Shown here: piece by piece, positions 60,719 to 64,000 of the stretch
How the letters are laid out: each line of letters begins with the position of its first letter
Position numbering within the stretch: position 1 is the stretch's first letter
NCBI RefSeq assembly: GCF_964340395.1
Contig: NC_135565.1
Span: 22,224,209 to 22,288,208 of the forward strand
DNA length: 64,000 nucleotides
Reading direction: 5' to 3'
Source: Glandiceps talaboti
Lineage: Eukaryota; Hemichordata; Enteropneusta; Spengelidae
Notes under the pieces: generated by a model
Seen by the model: the letters and a program-made list of their open reading frames with translations, nothing else
Database searches by the model: none
What the model was told of the DNA's origin: nothing
Position numbers and translations under genes: made by a program

Positions 60719-60968
60719 GTCATCAATCCAATGATATACTTCATTAGCAGACATGGAAATACATAACCTCACCATATTTCTTTAAAACGTAAAACCAGAA
60801 GATTTTTTTCCACCTGTTCGCTGTGTATATATAGAAGATAATTTCGTAACATTATTTCACAGTAGTTTTTCAATTTCTCAATGAGAGACTCATTTAAATC
60901 TCCACCACTCCGTACCTTGTTGGCATCTAGTTTGTTATATATCCAATGGGAATAATACATAGTAATGA
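60719..60968 (-). pseudogene. Fragment of a carbohydrate sulfotransferase
   Basis: Minus-strand MYYSHWIYNKLDANKVRSGG, then ESLIEKLKNYCEIMLRNYLL and LLVLRFKEIW match the middle of the gene at 24956-26133. The fragment then degrades (a stop after FKEIW and loss of the NPQKY region), though a remnant of the next block (YHWIDD-like) is visible to about 60719. Neither the N-terminal PAPS-binding half nor the C-terminus is present. It marks the left end of the duplicated locus. Confidence 0.85.
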
Positions 60969-61134
60969 TATTTGTTATAACATGGTGTATGCAGGGTCAA
61001 ATGAAAATATTGGTATATGTACGTTGTGTGTTTTAAATTAGCATTATGGTAAAACACTTAAGTCTTCACCTGTGTGACCCCAAACAAGACATGTCAATAT
61101 CCCATAATACCCGTGTTTGTTCGCATATATAATT

Positions 61135-61564
61135 TTATTTTTATTTATTTTTATTTAAACTTTATATAAAGAGGGTTAAAATAATACAGATAACCTGGTT
61201 AGCTAAAAGCTAGTCTTCCCCAGGGCTCTCTAAAGACAACAAAACAGGATAAGTTAAAACACACACAGAAATACAAATAAGTCAAATACAATATACAATA
61301 TGCAGGAATCATATACAAATTAAATACAATATGCAGGAAACAATAAAACTCATTTAAAATATGCTTTTATAAAATTTGTCTTAAAAACACTAAAAGACCG
61401 TGAATGCCGAACTTTTTCGGTAACCTTATTGAAAGTGATTGCACCTGCATGCCTTAATGTTCTGGACGTTGACATTAATTTGTTTGTGGGGACATATAGG
61501 ACATTGTCTTGGCTGCTGAGTCTGGTATTGCGGGATGATACATTATTTATCCTCGTAAACTTAA
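61135..61564 (-). mobile_element. 5'-truncated LINE fragment, minus strand
   Basis: The minus strand encodes DNVLYVPTNKLMSTSRTLRH followed by AGAITFNKVTEKVRHSRSFS and VFKTNFIKAYF, the C-terminal tail of a non-LTR reverse transcriptase. The 3' tail is A-rich (AAATAAAAATAAATAAAAAT) at about 61135. ATAATT flanks both sides, and the original locus (27650-27660) has the uninterrupted target, so this is a clear insertion with an empty-site counterpart. Confidence 0.8.
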
Positions 61565-62559
61565 ATAATTGTAGCTGACACTAAGGTCTTCATGTCAATC
61601 AATCGTTGTTTATACATACATTGACCCTGCCAACATAAATGATAACCTATGTTAATAATTGCACAAAGCAGCTACAAAACCACATCAGCTAGCTACGGAT
61701 AATTCTTAATAGTTTGTTGTCAATCAACAATATATACTGTATAGTTTATGTTGAAACTATTAAAACGTTTACCGTTGTCAAATTTCATTTTATGTTGAAC
61801 TCTGTAAAGATGGCCAAAGTGAATAATTGACGGTTTGTTTCAGGTAGCCATAGCAACAATAAATCAATTTACTCATAACTGTTGGTACTGACACCATAAA
61901 TCACCGTGCTGACATCCAGGTGTCAAATTATTTCTTAGAGTTTAAGGAATGCATAGCTATAATGATAGAGATAACATTTCTTACAACTGAAGTAATGATA
62001 TTAGTTATAACATGGTGTAAGTAGGGTCAACTGAGGTCAAATTAAAATGTTGATCCATGTACTGTTTGTGTTTTAAATTAACGTTGTGATAAAAGACTTG
62101 AGTCTACACCTGTGTGACCCCAAACAACACATATCAATATCCCATAATACCCCATGTTCGTTCGCCAGATATAAACAGAATTCCTTCCATATATATAATT
62201 GTAGCTGACACTAACGGTCTTCATATCAATCAATCATTGTTTATACACACATTGACCCTACCAACATACATGATAACCTGTTAATTATTGCACAAAGAAG
62301 CTACAAAACCACAATTAGCTAGCTACAGATAAATCTCCACAATTTGTTGTCAATCAACAATATGTACTGCCTGGTTTATGTTTGAAACTAACGTTTAACG
62401 TTGCCAAATTTCATTTCATTCCAGAATGTAGAAAAACTCAAAATGAATAATTGACGTTTTGTTTCAGGTAGCCATAGCAACAATAAATCAAGTAACTCAT
62501 TACTGATTAAACTGAACCTACATGTGCATATCTGGTATGAGTATGTGGTACGATATTGA

Positions 62560-62867
62560 TTGGATGGCATAAATCACTCTACTGACATCCAGGTACACAG
62601 CCGATATATACGACTAGTCGTTAAGTTCCATACTCAGTCTGTACACCCACTGTTGAAGTAACAGCATTCAGGATACGGCCTCTACACCATAGCTGACATC
62701 AGAAGTCCCTTGTATCACAGTGCAGGAGCCGTTGGGAGGGTTTAAATCCCTACCCATAGGCTCCTGTTGAACAGATAACCAACTGCTCTACTCTACATTT
62801 TACCTTGCCAATACCTGAAGTAGACTGGCGAAGACCGAACTATACTGACCGACGTCACCAGATTCAG
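62560..62867 (+). promoter_or_regulatory. Duplicate core promoter and first exon; probable start of a paralogue running off the right edge
   Basis: Near-copy of 28600-28908: the TATA-like CGATATATACG at about 62602, CGACTAGTCG, the CAGGAGCC/GGCTCCTG hairpin (62723, 62759) and AGATTCAG|GTAAGC with the donor at 62868. If the original block is the promoter and leader of the large gene, this should be the start of a second gene whose first coding exon would lie beyond 64000. That is inference from the duplication. Confidence 0.5.
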
Positions 62868-63765
62868 GTAAGCTATATTGTTTAATTCTATTTCGTCTAA
62901 TTATCAATAATCATGTGAATTAGGTGTGGATAGTGACATTAGAGATTGGCAAAGAGTGAGATAATTAATTTAGTTGATCAGAATTATTGAACTATTTCAT
63001 ATAATTATAAAGGTTTGATGTATTTCTGCAGCCAATAACACATCATTTTTCTGAATTCTTTCGGAAAAGTGAAACAAAAAATGTATGAAGGCTTTGTTGG
63101 CATACTTTGTAGAATTTATTGCCAATTAACTTAAACCTGTTCATATATGCCCTCCTACAGCATTTCACAATTTGAAAATGCCCTCCCACTGGATATGCAT
63201 CCACTACAAAACAAAATTTTTGCCCGTTTCCATTTTCTCTCTCCCCATATCAACGTTTTTTTTCACGAACTCCCAGATCTAGCTAGCTGCAAGAATTGTT
63301 GCATTAGTTTTCTATTTTGAGTTTTTATTAAATTGTTAGCTTTCTATCGTACCGGGGATTATGTCAAATGTTGAAACCGCGAAAACGAAAAAAAAAAGAC
63401 CAAAACACAGTAACGCTACAATTATCACAGCTACCCTTCCCTATAATAGTTCAACATTAAACTGATGTATTGCCGCTACCTTTACTTTCTCCCCTTGTGC
63501 AGAGTCTGTCCACTGAAATAGTGGATGTTCCCCCTACGAAACACCCCCTCCTCCAAACACACGCACGCGCTCTTTTTCAAACGGATGATGAGACTTGGTT
63601 GTTATCTACTAGTCTAAAACAGGCCTGATCTGGGTACGACATGACAAAATGCATCTTACTCAACTGAACCCTTCCTGAAACTTAGACAAAGTGAAGATGA
63701 CGTTTGATGTTTGTGATAATCATAAGACATACATTACTAAATATCCTTCTAAGCCTAAGATATTT

Positions 63766-63844
63766 TGGTTTGCTATAAATGAATGAAACTCACCATAAAG
63801 TAATTTTGAAATTGTTATAAATGATGAAAGAAAAGTTACATGTG
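63766..63844 (-). mobile_element. SINE tail insertion with target-site duplication
   Basis: A 79-bp insert bounded by TAAGATATTT on both sides (63756-63765 and 63845-63854). The corresponding sites at about 30368 and 33373 lack it. Its sequence (minus strand ...TTTCTTTCATCATTTATAAC ... CATTTATAGCAAACC) matches the SINE pieces at 43250-43361 and 43846-43905. Confidence 0.85.
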
Positions 63845-64000
63845 TAAGATATTTGACAGACATTGGCATACACATTTAGGTTTTGACATATATTCTTTGT
63901 TCCACATTCTTGTCTCCCACCTCAGGTAGAAATGTTTTATGTTTACATGCATATCTCGTAAATACCGTTTATAATCGCACTCAAAACTAGTTCAGATATG

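Larger units (their letters stand above)
60969..63960. repeat. Segmental duplicate of 27.46-30.49 kb
   Basis: The order of blocks repeats that at 27465-30490: GGTGTA(A/T)GCAGGGTCAAAT, the two-copy 565-bp unit, the TATA/first-exon block, GCATTTCACAATTTGAAA, and GTGAAGAT(A/G)AC(A/G)TTT. The offset is about 33.96 kb. The duplicate is interrupted by a LINE (61135-61564) and a SINE tail (63766-63844). Confidence 0.85.

Overview
The window is AT-rich animal nuclear DNA. It has short coding exons between long introns, GT-AG splice sites, very dense microsatellites (TACA/TGTA, CA, GA, TTGTA), several minisatellites and a satellite array, plus LINE, SINE, Crypton and foldback elements. Death-effector, NHL and CPTP/GLTP-type genes together with this repeat load suggest a marine invertebrate, perhaps a hemichordate or another non-vertebrate deuterostome. 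The species cannot be fixed from sequence alone.

Layout. 1-3.5 kb: the last exons of an unrecognised + strand gene. 3.5-10.8 kb: non-coding, with repeats and one CRE/NRF1-like promoter candidate. 10.8-18.4 kb: two tandem ceramide-1-phosphate transfer protein (CPTP-like) genes. 20.5-24.2 kb: a 52-bp satellite interrupted by a truncated LINE and by a block holding a Crypton-type tyrosine recombinase relic. 25-26.1 kb: a minus-strand carbohydrate sulfotransferase carrying a 2-nt frame shift. 28.6-57.1 kb: one large + strand gene reconstructed here from 11 coding exons with matching splice phases. 60.7-64 kb: a diverged duplicate of the sulfotransferase 3' part plus the promoter and first exon of the large gene, so a paralogue probably continues beyond the right edge.

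The main result is the large gene. It predicts a protein of about 1431 residues: an N-terminal death effector domain (DED), a complete GT-B/GT4-like glycosyltransferase domain, a TRADD-N-like segment, an acidic linker, an unrecognised domain of about 88 residues, coiled coils, and a C-terminal NHL beta-propeller. The order resembles a TRIM-NHL protein whose RING/B-box part is replaced by a death-fold adaptor and a sugar-transfer enzyme. Its introns hold a 3.9-kb array of about 47 units of 83 bp, each imitating a 36-nt exon; a LINE inside a minisatellite; a cluster of GATAGCTATC palindromes; and possible antisense exons. An innate-immune role is inference from domain content.
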